This document shows, piece by piece, positions 1-7,885 of a stretch of 64,000 nucleotides of DNA. The notes under the pieces were generated by a model. The model had not been told where the DNA came from. It was given only the letters and a program-made list of their open reading frames with translations, and ran no database searches. A program made the translations under genes and the position numbers. How positions within the stretch are numbered: position 1 is the stretch's first letter; the number at the start of each line of letters is the position of its first letter. The DNA is from an uncultured Clostridia bacterium (lineage in GTDB: Bacteria > Bacillota > Clostridia > TANB77 > CAG-508): positions 1-64,000 of the forward strand of contig CAQRYF010000002.1 of assembly GCA_948875265.1 (NCBI GenBank). The letters are read 5' to 3'.

Positions 1-1
1 A

Positions 2-211
2 ATCGAAAATATAGATATATTACCAAGAACTAGAATAGATGTATTAATAAGCAAAAAGATTGGAATAAAAGTGCTATACAAAAACAAATTGTATACTGTT
101 AAACCAATCTATGATAAAGATAATATTCCAATAGAAAAAACTGAATCTATTGAAACTATTATTGCAGAGTTCATATATTTTAATTGCTTAAAGAATGAAC
201 GTATTGCTTAA
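2..211 (+). CDS. C-terminal fragment of an unrecognised gene (5' end outside window)
   Basis: An open frame runs from base 2 to a TAA at 209-211, giving the last 69 residues of a protein that begins upstream of the window. The piece is lysine and isoleucine rich, has no membrane segment, and ends in NERIA. I do not recognise the family. It is one of very few plus-strand genes here and is followed by a repeat-rich spacer, so it may belong to a mobile or accessory unit. That it is coding rests only on the open frame and ordinary AT-rich codon use. Confidence 0.5.
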   Translation: MENIDILPRTRIDVLISKKIGIKVLYKNKLYTVKPIYDKDNIPIEKTESIETIIAEFIYFNCLKNERIA

Positions 212-249
212 AATATTCCTTCGGTAATAATATTATTGACAGAATAAAA

Positions 250-322
250 AAAAATATTCCTGAGGTCGGGTGTGGGCAGAGCCCACATCAACATCAGGGT
301 GAACTACTCTTGAAATATTTTT
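250..322. repeat. Nested hairpin element between short direct repeats
   Basis: Three nested inverted repeats are visible: AAAAATATT (250-258) with AATATTTTT (314-322), CCTGA (259-263) with TCAGG (294-298), and a 7-bp GC-rich stem TGTGGGC/GCCCACA (271-277, 281-287) around a 3-base loop. The A/T outer stem would suit a terminator in either direction. The same 11 bases, ATTATTGACAG, flank the block at 232-242 and 349-359. It may be a terminator for the plus-strand gene upstream or a small insertion; nothing decides between them. Confidence 0.5.
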
Positions 323-350
323 TATGTTTTAGGGTGTCCTAATCAAAAAT

Positions 351-437
351 TATTGACAGTAGAGATCTAAATATAAGTTAGGAACGAAAAAATCTCCCTC
401 TTTGTGATAAAAGTTATCTCTACCATAATGAAATCCT
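351..437 (-). pseudogene. Possible TnpV-like transposon protein remnant
   Basis: On the minus strand an open stretch of about 28 codons ends at a TAA (351-353) and contains the string EGDFFVPNLYLDL. This resembles the start of TnpV-type transposon-encoded proteins, where a GDYLxPNLTLP motif is usual. A good ribosome binding site (AGGAGG) precedes it, but no ATG lies in this frame and the rest of the protein is missing. The remainder of the spacer up to 556 is AT-rich with nothing else recognisable. Confidence 0.25.
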
Positions 438-556
438 CCTAAAATTTAATTTCACTACTTTTAGAACTATAATTTTATATCTGTTTAGCTATCTTTTACA
501 AAAAATTTTTTTAATAAAATTTAAAGTGTACTTAATTCGTCCCTTTGGTCATAATC

Positions 557-3169
557 TTATTCTGTTCTTAATGCTTCTACTGGATCTTTTTTACTAGCCA
601 TTTTAGCTGGTATTAAACCTGCAATTATTGTTAATATCATACTAATAACTACTAAAATCACTCCTGCTACTGGTGGTACCATTGCGTTTACAGTTACTCC
701 TGTTACTGCATGAATGACACTATTTATTGGTATTGTTAGTAATACTGTTATTCCTATTCCTAGTATTCCAGAAATTAAACCAACTATAAATGTTTCTGCA
801 TTAAATACTCTTGATATATCTTTCTTAGATGCTCCAATTGCACGTAATATTCCAATTTCTTTTGTTCTTTCTAATACAGATATATATGTTATAATTCCTA
901 TCATTATTGATGAAACTATTAATGATATTGCAACAAATGCTATTAACACATAACTTATAGTATCAATAATTTGACTTACTGATTTCATCATTATTCCTAC
1001 CATATCTGTATAATTTATAACATTTTCTTCTTTTCCTTCATCTTTTTGTCTCTGATTATAACTTTCTATTGCTTCTGCTATTTTATCTTTAGCTTCAAAA
1101 TCTTTTGGATATATATTAATTGAAGTTGGATTATCTAAATCAATAGATGATAATTTCTTTAGATTTTTTTCATAACTTGCATCTTTGTTTTGTGTATATG
1201 TTTCCATCATTTTTGCTATTTCTTGACTACTTAATTTACTCATTGCCATTTTTTGTTCATTACTCAAATTAGCCATAGTATAATTTTCTTTTTCCTCTTC
1301 AGTTGGAAATTTTAATCCTGAAAATACATTTATATCTTTATTGTCTTTTTGTTCTTTAACAATTTCTGTTTCATTAGATTTATTTATAACATATTCCTTC
1401 AATTTTTTTGTATATCCAATACCACTTGTTACTGAAGCTTTAGCAACACTTTCTTCATTTTGTTTTATAATTCCTACAATTTTTATATTTTCTGCTTTTT
1501 CTATTTTTTCTTTCATATAATCTTCATTGTCTTCTTTATTAATCCATAAACCATTTTCTTTTTTATAATAATCAGAATTTAATAGTAATTTAAAGGATAA
1601 GTTTAATAATTCGTCATAAGTATATGATGTAGCTTCTGCATTATCCTCGATTTTCTCACCATTTTCTACAGCTTTCCATTTATCTCTTAATTCTTCTTGA
1701 TTTTTCAACCCAAGAGAATATAAAGTATAATCATCTATTCTGCCGTCTTCTTTTAAAATTAAAACTACTTCATTGTATTCTTTTGGCCAGCTACCTTTAA
1801 CCAAATCAAATTGAGTTTTTAGTAATTCTTGATTATCTAACATTTCAATCCATATATCTGTATTAGTCATCATTGAACTTCCAAACATAGATGCCATAGA
1901 AGAATTATTTTGAGCTTCAATCATTTCTCCCATTCCAAATGCATTCATTACTGTACTTGGATTTACTCTAACAATTCCATCTTCTGTATTTTCTTTATAT
2001 AGATTAATATTTAAATCGTATCCATATTCTATACTATTACTATTATTTATTATTTCATTATTTCCTTCATCTAAATATTTCTTCAATTCTGATAAATTAT
2101 TATTTTCTTTCTTATTAGAAAGAGTTGTTATCATTTCATTCATAACATCAGCAGAATATACTTTCCCCTCTTCTTGATTATCATCTTTTTCTTCTGTTCC
2201 CATCATTGATTCCATCATGCTAGACATATCTATAGTAGATTCCTCAATAGTTATTGGATATGATGATAAAGTATCCTCTTCTACTTTGTTAATATAATTT
2301 TGTACTCCTGTTGATATTGCAAGTATTAAAGCTATTCCTATAATACCAATACTTCCTGCAAAAGATGTAAGCAAAGTTCTTCCTTTTTTAGTCATTAAGT
2401 TATTTAAACTAAGTCTTAATGCTGTAAAAAACTTCATTGAAGTTCTTCCAGATTTAGCTTTACTTCCTTCTTCTTTTTTTCTATCATCATCTGTATATGG
2501 ATTTGAATCATCTGTTATAACTCCATCTAATATTTTTACTATTCTACTAGAATATTTTTCGGCTAAGTCTGGATTATGAGTTACCATTATTATTAGTTTT
2601 TCTTTAGCTATTTCTTTTAAAATATCCATTATTTGGACACTTGTCTTTGTATCTAAAGCTCCTGTTGGCTCATCTGCTAAAATGATATCTGGATTATTTA
2701 CTAAAGCTCTTGCAATTGCAACTCTTTGCATTTGACCTCCAGATAATTGATTTGGTTTTTTATGGATTTGTTTTTTTAATCCAACATCCTCTAAAGCTTT
2801 AATAGCTCTTTGTTTTCTTTCTTTTTTAGACACTCCTGATATTGTTAATGCTAATTCAACATTTGAAAGAATAGTTTGATGCGGTATTAGATTATAACTT
2901 TGAAATACAAATCCTACAGAATAATTTCTATATGCATCCCAATCCTTATTTTTAAACTTTTTAGTAGACTTCCCATTAATTATTAAATCTCCTGATGTGT
3001 ATCTATCTAAACCTCCAATTATATTTAATAATGTTGTTTTTCCACAACCACTTTGTCCTAAAATGGAAACAAATTCATTTTTTCTAAATTCTATACTAAT
3101 TCCTTTTAAAGCCTCTACTTTTGTATCACCTGATAAATAATCTTTTTTAATATTTTCTAATTTTAACAT
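557..3169 (-). CDS. MacB-like ABC transporter, ATPase fused to FtsX-type permease
   Basis: An 870-residue fusion. Residues 1 to about 225 form an ABC ATPase: Walker A GQSGCGKTT at 38-46, signature LSGGQ near 142, Walker B IILADEP, and a histidine switch in VTHNP. After a charged linker come one membrane segment near 270-290, a large extracytoplasmic domain, and three C-terminal segments. This is the FtsX/MacB topology, in which the permease moves peptides, lipids or antibiotics mechanically. ATG at 3169 was chosen because GAGGAGG lies just upstream; an ATG 17 codons earlier falls in a terminator. No partner gene is adjacent, and the substrate is unknown. Confidence 0.85.
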   Translation of the reverse strand: MLKLENIKKDYLSGDTKVEALKGISIEFRKNEFVSILGQSGCGKTTLLNIIGGLDRYTSGDLIINGKSTKKFKNKDWDAYRNYSVGFVFQSYNLIPHQTILSNVELALTISGVSKKERKQRAIKALEDVGLKKQIHKKPNQLSGGQMQRVAIARALVNNPDIILADEPTGALDTKTSVQIMDILKEIAKEKLIIMVTHNPDLAEKYSSRIVKILDGVITDDSNPYTDDDRKKEEGSKAKSGRTSMKFFTALRLSLNNLMTKKGRTLLTSFAGSIGIIGIALILAISTGVQNYINKVEEDTLSSYPITIEESTIDMSSMMESMMGTEEKDDNQEEGKVYSADVMNEMITTLSNKKENNNLSELKKYLDEGNNEIINNSNSIEYGYDLNINLYKENTEDGIVRVNPSTVMNAFGMGEMIEAQNNSSMASMFGSSMMTNTDIWIEMLDNQELLKTQFDLVKGSWPKEYNEVVLILKEDGRIDDYTLYSLGLKNQEELRDKWKAVENGEKIEDNAEATSYTYDELLNLSFKLLLNSDYYKKENGLWINKEDNEDYMKEKIEKAENIKIVGIIKQNEESVAKASVTSGIGYTKKLKEYVINKSNETEIVKEQKDNKDINVFSGLKFPTEEEKENYTMANLSNEQKMAMSKLSSQEIAKMMETYTQNKDASYEKNLKKLSSIDLDNPTSINIYPKDFEAKDKIAEAIESYNQRQKDEGKEENVINYTDMVGIMMKSVSQIIDTISYVLIAFVAISLIVSSIMIGIITYISVLERTKEIGILRAIGASKKDISRVFNAETFIVGLISGILGIGITVLLTIPINSVIHAVTGVTVNAMVPPVAGVILVVISMILTIIAGLIPAKMASKKDPVEALRTE

Positions 3170-3205
3170 ATTACCTCCTCGCATTTTAAATATATTATCA
3201 CTATT

Positions 3206-3238
3206 AAAAAAAGATTTCAATATTTTGAAACCTTTTTT
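3206..3238 (-). terminator. Rho-independent terminator upstream of the ABC transporter
   Basis: A stem of about 14 bp (GGTTTCAA paired with TTGAAATC, one G-U pair) with a 4-base loop is followed on the minus strand by seven T. It would stop transcripts coming from the genes at 3451 and above, so the ABC gene probably has its own promoter. Confidence 0.6.
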
Positions 3239-3243
3239 AGCTT

Positions 3244-3431
3244 TTATTTGTTACTTTTTATAATTAATGATAATTCTTCATTTAAAATGCCTGTTGCTTC
3301 TTTTATTTAACCCCATTTGGAATAATTTTTTTGCTATTTTTATCTTTTCTTCTTTTGTTTTACTTTCTCCCATTTTTATTCCTTCTTCTCTTGCTCCCTC
3401 TATATTACTTATTTCATCCTTTATAGCTTTT
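3244..3431 (-). pseudogene. C-terminal remnant of a PD-(D/E)XK nuclease family transposase (Rpn-like)
   Basis: The minus strand encodes IEGAREEGIKMG followed by KIAKKLFQMGL. This is the usual tail of Rpn/PDDEXK transposase-like nucleases (EGxEEGxxxG then IAKxLLxMG). The frame then slips by one base in a run of four A, and the natural end (EATGILNEELSLI, TAA at 3244-3246) is in the next frame. The catalytic part is missing and the upstream side ends at a GC-rich hairpin. This is an ordinary decayed gene: its slip is in an A run, unlike the CGG-linked shifts elsewhere in the window. Confidence 0.6.
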
Positions 3432-3458
3432 GACCAAGGGGCGCGTCCCCTTAATCAA
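3430..3458. repeat. Hairpin overlapping the stop codon of the coiled-coil gene
   Basis: Twelve-base arms (3430-3441, 3447-3458) surround CGCGT, with 10 of 12 positions paired, including a GGGG/CCCC core. The TAA of the upstream coiled-coil gene (3451-3453) lies in one arm. It resembles a REP-type palindrome or terminator stem, but no long T run follows directly. Confidence 0.6.
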
Positions 3459-5052
3459 AAAATTTTCCAAATATACTTTTTTTCTGTTTTTTCTTTAGTT
3501 CTCTTATTTGTGCCTTTCTAGTATTTTGAATTATCATATCAACTTTATCGTTTTCTATAGAATACGGTATATCTTCATAATTATTTCTGTTTTTCTTTTT
3601 GATTTTATTTTCTTTTTCTATTCTTTTTTCTATTTTTTTATTTATTTTCTTTTGTAATTTTTTATCTTCTCCATATAAATCATATTCATTGTCATCATAG
3701 AATTCATTTTGTTCTTCATCCTCATAATCTTCTTTCTCTTTATTGTCATTATCATATTTCTCATCAACATTATCTATTTCGTCTTTAGCATTATTTTTAA
3801 TATATGTATCTATCTTTTCTTCAATATCTTCTGAATTCTCTATTTCTTCCTCTTCTTCAACATCTTCAATTCTATAATCAGATAAGTCTTTATCAAATTT
3901 CCTGCTTACTTCTTCTTGGAATACAGTATATATATTTTTTATTCCTTCAATTCTCCAATAATTTGAATTTATTACTGTTCCCATATTTATTTTTACTTTA
4001 TTAGCCTCTTGTTCAAAGCTTTTTTCCTTTTCTTCTATATCTCTTAAATATGTTTTATTATATAATTCTTTGTACCCCTTCTTAGTAGATTTATTTGTGG
4101 TTTCTCTTAAGATTAACTCATATAAATTTTCAATTTGTTTAATATCTAAATCAAAGTTTTCACAAGCTTCTTTCATCATATTATTATGTACTTTTTTAGT
4201 ATTCATTGAAGTTATTCTTTCATTATCTAAAAATCCAACTATGTATTCTTTTTCTGCATTTAGAAATTCTAATTTAACACTTACATCTCTTAATAATTTT
4301 TTATATCTTGATAATTTTAAGTTTTCATTATCTTTTTCGCTTAAAAATTTCTTTGTTCTCTCATATATAGAAGTATAAAATTCAGCTTCTTTTTCTGCAA
4401 TAGAAATTCTTGTTTTAACTGCTTTATTTATAACATCAGGGTTAAATCCTATCTTCTCATTTTTACCATTTTTTATCATCAAGTTACATATTTCTTTTTC
4501 TATATCTTCTTTTTCCGTTGTTATAAATATTTTTAATGAATTTACATCATTTACTTCTATTTTATCAAATGTTTTTTCAGCATTTTCTATATATAAAAGA
4601 TAGTTTGATTCTGCAACTCTTCTAAGTTTTTCACATTTATTTCTTTCTTTTTGCCTTTCTATAAAAATCTTTAATGCTTTTATATATTCTTCTCTTAATT
4701 CTTTTAATTGTTCATTATTTTCATCAATAGTGTCTTCTATCTTTTTTAATTTGCTTTCTATATTTTCTGGTTTATCTCCTAGCTCATTAAATAATTGATT
4801 TCTTTTATTTCCTAATTTTTCATTTGATTTATATAATTTTTCTTGAGAGCTTTGTATTGTTTGTATTTCTTTAGCAATTTCATCAAACTTTTGAATTATT
4901 TCATCTTCTTCTACGATAGTTTTTTGATATTTTTCCGCTTCTTCAACTATATTAGTATAATTTTTATAATTTACTTTTAAGTTATTTTCTTTATTAAACT
5001 TAAAAATATTATCAAAATACCTTTCTAATACAATAGCACTTCTCTCATACAT
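3451..5052 (-). CDS. Large charged coiled-coil protein, function unknown
   Basis: A 533-residue cytoplasmic-looking protein with no membrane segment or signal peptide. About the first 420 residues are Lys/Glu-rich helix with long predicted coiled coils. A strongly acidic stretch (runs of E and D, around 420-490) follows, then a basic KK-rich tail. ATG at 5052 was chosen over an upstream in-frame start because GGAGG sits at a good distance before it. It is bounded by a terminator upstream and a hairpin over its stop codon, so it is probably transcribed alone. I do not recognise the family; a scaffold or structural role is only a guess from composition. Confidence 0.6.
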   Translation of the reverse strand: MYERSAIVLERYFDNIFKFNKENNLKVNYKNYTNIVEEAEKYQKTIVEEDEIIQKFDEIAKEIQTIQSSQEKLYKSNEKLGNKRNQLFNELGDKPENIESKLKKIEDTIDENNEQLKELREEYIKALKIFIERQKERNKCEKLRRVAESNYLLYIENAEKTFDKIEVNDVNSLKIFITTEKEDIEKEICNLMIKNGKNEKIGFNPDVINKAVKTRISIAEKEAEFYTSIYERTKKFLSEKDNENLKLSRYKKLLRDVSVKLEFLNAEKEYIVGFLDNERITSMNTKKVHNNMMKEACENFDLDIKQIENLYELILRETTNKSTKKGYKELYNKTYLRDIEEKEKSFEQEANKVKINMGTVINSNYWRIEGIKNIYTVFQEEVSRKFDKDLSDYRIEDVEEEEEIENSEDIEEKIDTYIKNNAKDEIDNVDEKYDNDNKEKEDYEDEEQNEFYDDNEYDLYGEDKKLQKKINKKIEKRIEKENKIKKKNRNNYEDIPYSIENDKVDMIIQNTRKAQIRELKKKQKKSIFGKFFD

Positions 5053-5113
5053 TTTTATAGACCTCCAAAATTCTACTTTTTTCTTGTTTTTTCTTATTAT
5101 ATATAAAACAAAC

Positions 5114-5143
5114 AAAAAAGTCTAGTTTTATTTAGACTTTTTT
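5114..5143 (-). terminator. Rho-independent terminator, possibly bidirectional
   Basis: Perfect 11-bp inverted repeat AAAAAAGTCTA / TAGACTTTTTT (5114-5124, 5133-5143) with an 8-base loop. The A and T runs on both sides let it work in either direction. On the minus strand it closes the transcript of the S3-like fragment. Confidence 0.7.
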
Positions 5144-5224
5144 ATTACAATTCGTATAGTTTAATAGTTATATTTAAAAAGTATCTATATATATTTTTTC
5201 CTTTGTATATTAAATTGTAATAGA

Positions 5225-5244
5225 CATCAGGAAATAACCTGATG
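5225..5244. repeat. Small hairpin
   Basis: CATCAGG and CCTGATG (5225-5231, 5238-5244) pair perfectly around a 6-base loop. It lies about 36 bases downstream of the stop codon of the S3-like fragment. Next to it a near-palindrome CTCGAGACAAA...TTTGTCGAG reaches into the end of that gene. Confidence 0.5.
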
Positions 5245-5279
5245 CCTACATTGTCACTCGAGACAAATTCATTGAAAGA

Positions 5280-5576
5280 TTATGATAATAATCTTTGTCG
5301 AGGTAATATTAACCTCTTTGTAACTTTTTTCATTACTGAATTTACGAATTGTCTTATTTTAATTTTATCAAAATCAAAATATTGTCTTGTTTTCATGTGC
5401 TTAAATTTCACTTTAGTAGTATCTTTTGAGGAATTCCAACCTCTTACAGTTAATAACTTTTTTAATGCTTCTACATTGTGTTTTTTATCACAACTTTCTT
5501 CTTCAGCATACCACCTGGAATCCCAATCCCTTATTACTCCAACTCTTAATCCATGAGGGTTAACTTTTTGTCCCAT
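5280..5576 (-). CDS. Orphan ribosomal protein S3-like N-terminal fragment
   Basis: This 98-residue frame opens with [15 protein letters not shown] and DWDSRWYA, the unmistakable start of ribosomal protein S3. After an unrelated 40-residue stretch it has [15 protein letters not shown], resembling the next S3 motif (xxKIRxFVxxxLKK). The KH domain and C-terminal half (S3 is about 210-230 residues) are absent. A strong ribosome binding site (AAAGGAGG) precedes the ATG and a terminator follows. It lies far from any ribosomal protein operon. It is either a decayed, partly duplicated rpsC or a repurposed small protein. No CGG codon is present, so it is not one of the recoded genes. Confidence 0.55.
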   Translation of the reverse strand: MGQKVNPHGLRVGVIRDWDSRWYAEEESCDKKHNVEALKKLLTVRGWNSSKDTTKVKFKHMKTRQYFDFDKIKIRQFVNSVMKKVTKRLILPRQRLLS

Positions 5577-5693
5577 GTCTTAAACTTCCTCCTTTACCTC
5601 AAAATAAGTATATAATTGGTTCTTATATCTCGAGCAACCATTACCCAATTTATACTAGTAAATTATACTACTATTTGTTAATTTTATCAATAT

Positions 5694-6350
5694 CTATTCT
5701 ATTTCAATAGTTTCTTCATTATCCAATATCTCATATTCAACTTCATGCTTTTGAAACATTTCTTTTATAAAATCAAAATTTGGTGGAAATGCTGGATTAT
5801 CCATATGAATTGGTATTGTTAATGTTGCTCCTACTTCTTTTGCATATAAAGCTGCTTCAAATGCAGACATTGTCAATCCATTTCCTGTTACAGGAATACA
5901 CAAAATATCTGCTTTATAATCATTCTTGAAACAAATAGTATCACTTGTTGAATATAATCTATTTTCCCCATCATCAATAATATATCCTACATTCTCATGT
6001 ACTTCTTTATTACCTTTTAGCAATGGTTGATATCCATGTATTGCATGTACTACTTCTATTGTTATATCTCCTAAATTAAATGTATCATTTTCTTTTACAA
6101 TATTTATATTTAAATTTTTATTAGAATCTTGTACTTCTTTAGTTGAATATATTGTTATGTTCTTGTTTAGATTTTCTAATACTTTTGTATTACAATGATC
6201 TGAATGCTTATGTGTTATTATAATAATATCTACACTATTCCAGATATAAAAATACTCATCTTTATATTTTAAAGTTCCTGGATCTATTAATATTTTCTTT
6301 CCTTTTGTTTCTATTAATAAACATGATTGTGGAAATTTTGTAATTTTCAT
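5694..6350 (-). CDS. MBL-fold metal-dependent hydrolase (UlaG-like)
   Basis: A 218-residue metallo-beta-lactamase-fold protein. It opens with a short strand ending in ILIDPG and carries the metal motif THKHSDHC (about 51-58), a later His in VHAIHG, a DTICF region and IPIHMDN near the C-terminus. The layout fits the compact UlaG-like/YtkL-type MBL hydrolases, whose substrates are mostly unknown. It starts a run of small soluble enzymes (cupin, NUDIX, phosphatase) with 20-100 base gaps, likely co-transcribed from the minus strand. Confidence 0.75.
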   Translation of the reverse strand: MKITKFPQSCLLIETKGKKILIDPGTLKYKDEYFYIWNSVDIIIITHKHSDHCNTKVLENLNKNITIYSTKEVQDSNKNLNINIVKENDTFNLGDITIEVVHAIHGYQPLLKGNKEVHENVGYIIDDGENRLYSTSDTICFKNDYKADILCIPVTGNGLTMSAFEAALYAKEVGATLTIPIHMDNPAFPPNFDFIKEMFQKHEVEYEILDNEETIEIE

Positions 6351-6380
6351 AATTTTATCAAACCTTTCTTTTATATTTTT

Positions 6381-6725
6381 TTACTCATCTATCAATTTAT
6401 ATTGTTCTGGATACCAGGCTGGAGTACATGGCATAACTATTGTACAATATGCATCCCAATAGTATTTTTCTTTTTTACCAATTAAAATCGCATCTCCTTT
6501 TTTAAACTCTATTGTTTCATCTTCTTTATTTAAAGTTCCTTCACCTTCTATAACATAAATAAGTTCTTTACATTTCTCATTCATACAGTATCCTGTATCC
6601 GGATATCTTCCGTTTATAACAACTGTTGCACAATCTATATCTTTATCTTTAAAATTATACTCCAACAGTTTACATTTTTCACTATTATCAAATCTTTTTG
6701 CCTGTTCAAGTTTTATAATTTTCAC
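6381..6725 (-). CDS. Single-domain cupin protein
   Basis: A 114-residue protein with one cupin-2 barrel. The central part has the glycine-bearing turns typical of the fold (ELIYVIEGEGTL and EFKKGDAILIG), but the usual HxH metal pair is replaced near CKELIY, so metal binding is doubtful. Its ATG is 17 bases downstream of the NUDIX stop codon, so the two are probably translated from one transcript. Cupins of this size often act as isomerases, epimerases or sensors; no specific substrate can be read here. Confidence 0.7.
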   Translation of the reverse strand: MKIIKLEQAKRFDNSEKCKLLEYNFKDKDIDCATVVINGRYPDTGYCMNEKCKELIYVIEGEGTLNKEDETIEFKKGDAILIGKKEKYYWDAYCTIVMPCTPAWYPEQYKLIDE

Positions 6726-6742
6726 TATATATTCCCTCCTAC

Positions 6743-7189
6743 TTATCTAACATATTTTGTATTATTAAAAATCTCTAAAGGGTATATTTTATTTTCTTCA
6801 AAATCTCTTATAAATTGAATGCTTGTATCCCATCCTCTTAATTCTTTTTCTCTCATATTTTTTACCTCTTCAATATTTAACCATTTCACATCTAGTATTT
6901 CTTCTGTATCAAATTTAATATTTTCTTCTAATATATCTGCTGTAAATCTAACCATCACCAGTGTTTCTCCGTTATTCATATCAACAGAACATATTGGTAA
7001 TACACCTGTAAGTTTTACCTTGCATCCAGTTTCTTCATAAGTCTCTCTTATTGCTGCATCTGTAATTTTTTCTAATTCATCTACATGTCCAGCTGGAAAA
7101 TTCCATTGTCCATAACATTTCTTTTTAGCTTCTTTTACCATTAAAATTTTATTGTTTCTTACTATTAAACACCCTGCTACAACTACCAT
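6743..7189 (-). CDS. NUDIX hydrolase
   Basis: A 148-residue protein carrying the NUDIX box GHVDELEKITDAAIRETYEE followed by TG (residues about 34-56). The core REXXEE is intact, so catalysis of a nucleoside diphosphate-X substrate is expected, with Mg2+ held by the glutamates. The N-terminus (VVVAGCLIVRNNKILMV) is the usual first strand. AAGGAGG lies just upstream of the ATG. It is near MutT/NUDT-like housecleaning enzymes, but the substrate cannot be assigned. Neighbours are a cupin and a tiny MBL-fold fragment. Confidence 0.8.
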   Translation of the reverse strand: MVVVAGCLIVRNNKILMVKEAKKKCYGQWNFPAGHVDELEKITDAAIRETYEETGCKVKLTGVLPICSVDMNNGETLVMVRFTADILEENIKFDTEEILDVKWLNIEEVKNMREKELRGWDTSIQFIRDFEENKIYPLEIFNNTKYVR

Positions 7190-7202
7190 AATTCCTCCTT
7201 AA

Positions 7203-7274
7203 CTACAATTCAATAATATCTAAATCATTTGATACATAAATATTTCCTGTTCCTAACATAATTAACTTTTCCAT
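7203..7274 (-). pseudogene. 23-codon N-terminal remnant of an MBL-fold (RNase Z-like) hydrolase
   Basis: A short frame with its own ribosome binding site (AAAGGAG) encodes MEKLIMLGTGN, the first beta strand and turn of RNase Z-like MBL-fold proteins. It then runs into IYVSNDLDIIEL and a TAG. The metal-binding motifs are missing. It is probably what is left after an internal deletion, between the phosphatase and the NUDIX gene. Translation as a small peptide is possible because the ribosome binding site is intact. Confidence 0.4.
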
Positions 7275-7289
7275 ATATGTTTCTCCTTT

Positions 7290-7829
7290 CTATCTATTAT
7301 AATATTTAACAACTTCACAATTATGTAATCCCAAAAAAAGTAAGTTTTCCTTATCTGGTATTCCATTAAAATAACAATTAACAGGAATACTTACTCCTCC
7401 ATGAGATACTATAAGGACATTTTTATCTTTATATTTTTCTTTTATATTGTCTAATGTACTATATATTCTATTAAAAAATTCTCTTATATTTTCTGCTTTA
7501 TCATATTTAAAATTCTTTTTATAGCTCCAAAAACCTTCAAAATCAAATTCATCCCTTCTTTTTCCCTCGAATTCTCCAAAATCTCTTTCAGAAATTCCTT
7601 CCTCGTATATAATTGGACAATTTAACTTTTCATTAATAATTTCTGCTGTTTGTTTTGCTCTTTTTAACGGAGAAGATATTATAATATCTATTTTTTCATC
7701 TTTTAGTTTTTCACTTGTAATCTTAGCTTGTTCGATACCTTTTTCATTTAATTCTATATCTGCTTTCCCTTGTACTTTTCTCTCAACATTCCAATCTGTT
7801 TGCCCATGTCTTGTCATTAATACTACCAT
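7290..7829 (-). CDS. Histidine phosphatase family protein (phosphoglycerate mutase-like)
   Basis: A 179-residue histidine phosphatase. The catalytic RHG is at residues 7-9 in MTRHGQTDWN, followed by the conserved SPLKRAKQTAE, an acidic residue in ISERDFGEFEG, and the second catalytic histidine in VSHGGV near 145. The fold covers phosphoglycerate mutases, CobC-type alpha-ribazole phosphatases and broad phosphatases. No cobalamin genes are nearby, so a general phosphatase is the safer call. An AGGGAGG ribosome binding site lies upstream. Confidence 0.8.
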   Translation of the reverse strand: MVVLMTRHGQTDWNVERKVQGKADIELNEKGIEQAKITSEKLKDEKIDIIISSPLKRAKQTAEIINEKLNCPIIYEEGISERDFGEFEGKRRDEFDFEGFWSYKKNFKYDKAENIREFFNRIYSTLDNIKEKYKDKNVLIVSHGGVSIPVNCYFNGIPDKENLLFLGLHNCEVVKYYNR

Positions 7830-7885
7830 AGTTACCTCCCTTTAATATATTGTGTATTTAATTAGTATATAATATTATTATTATC

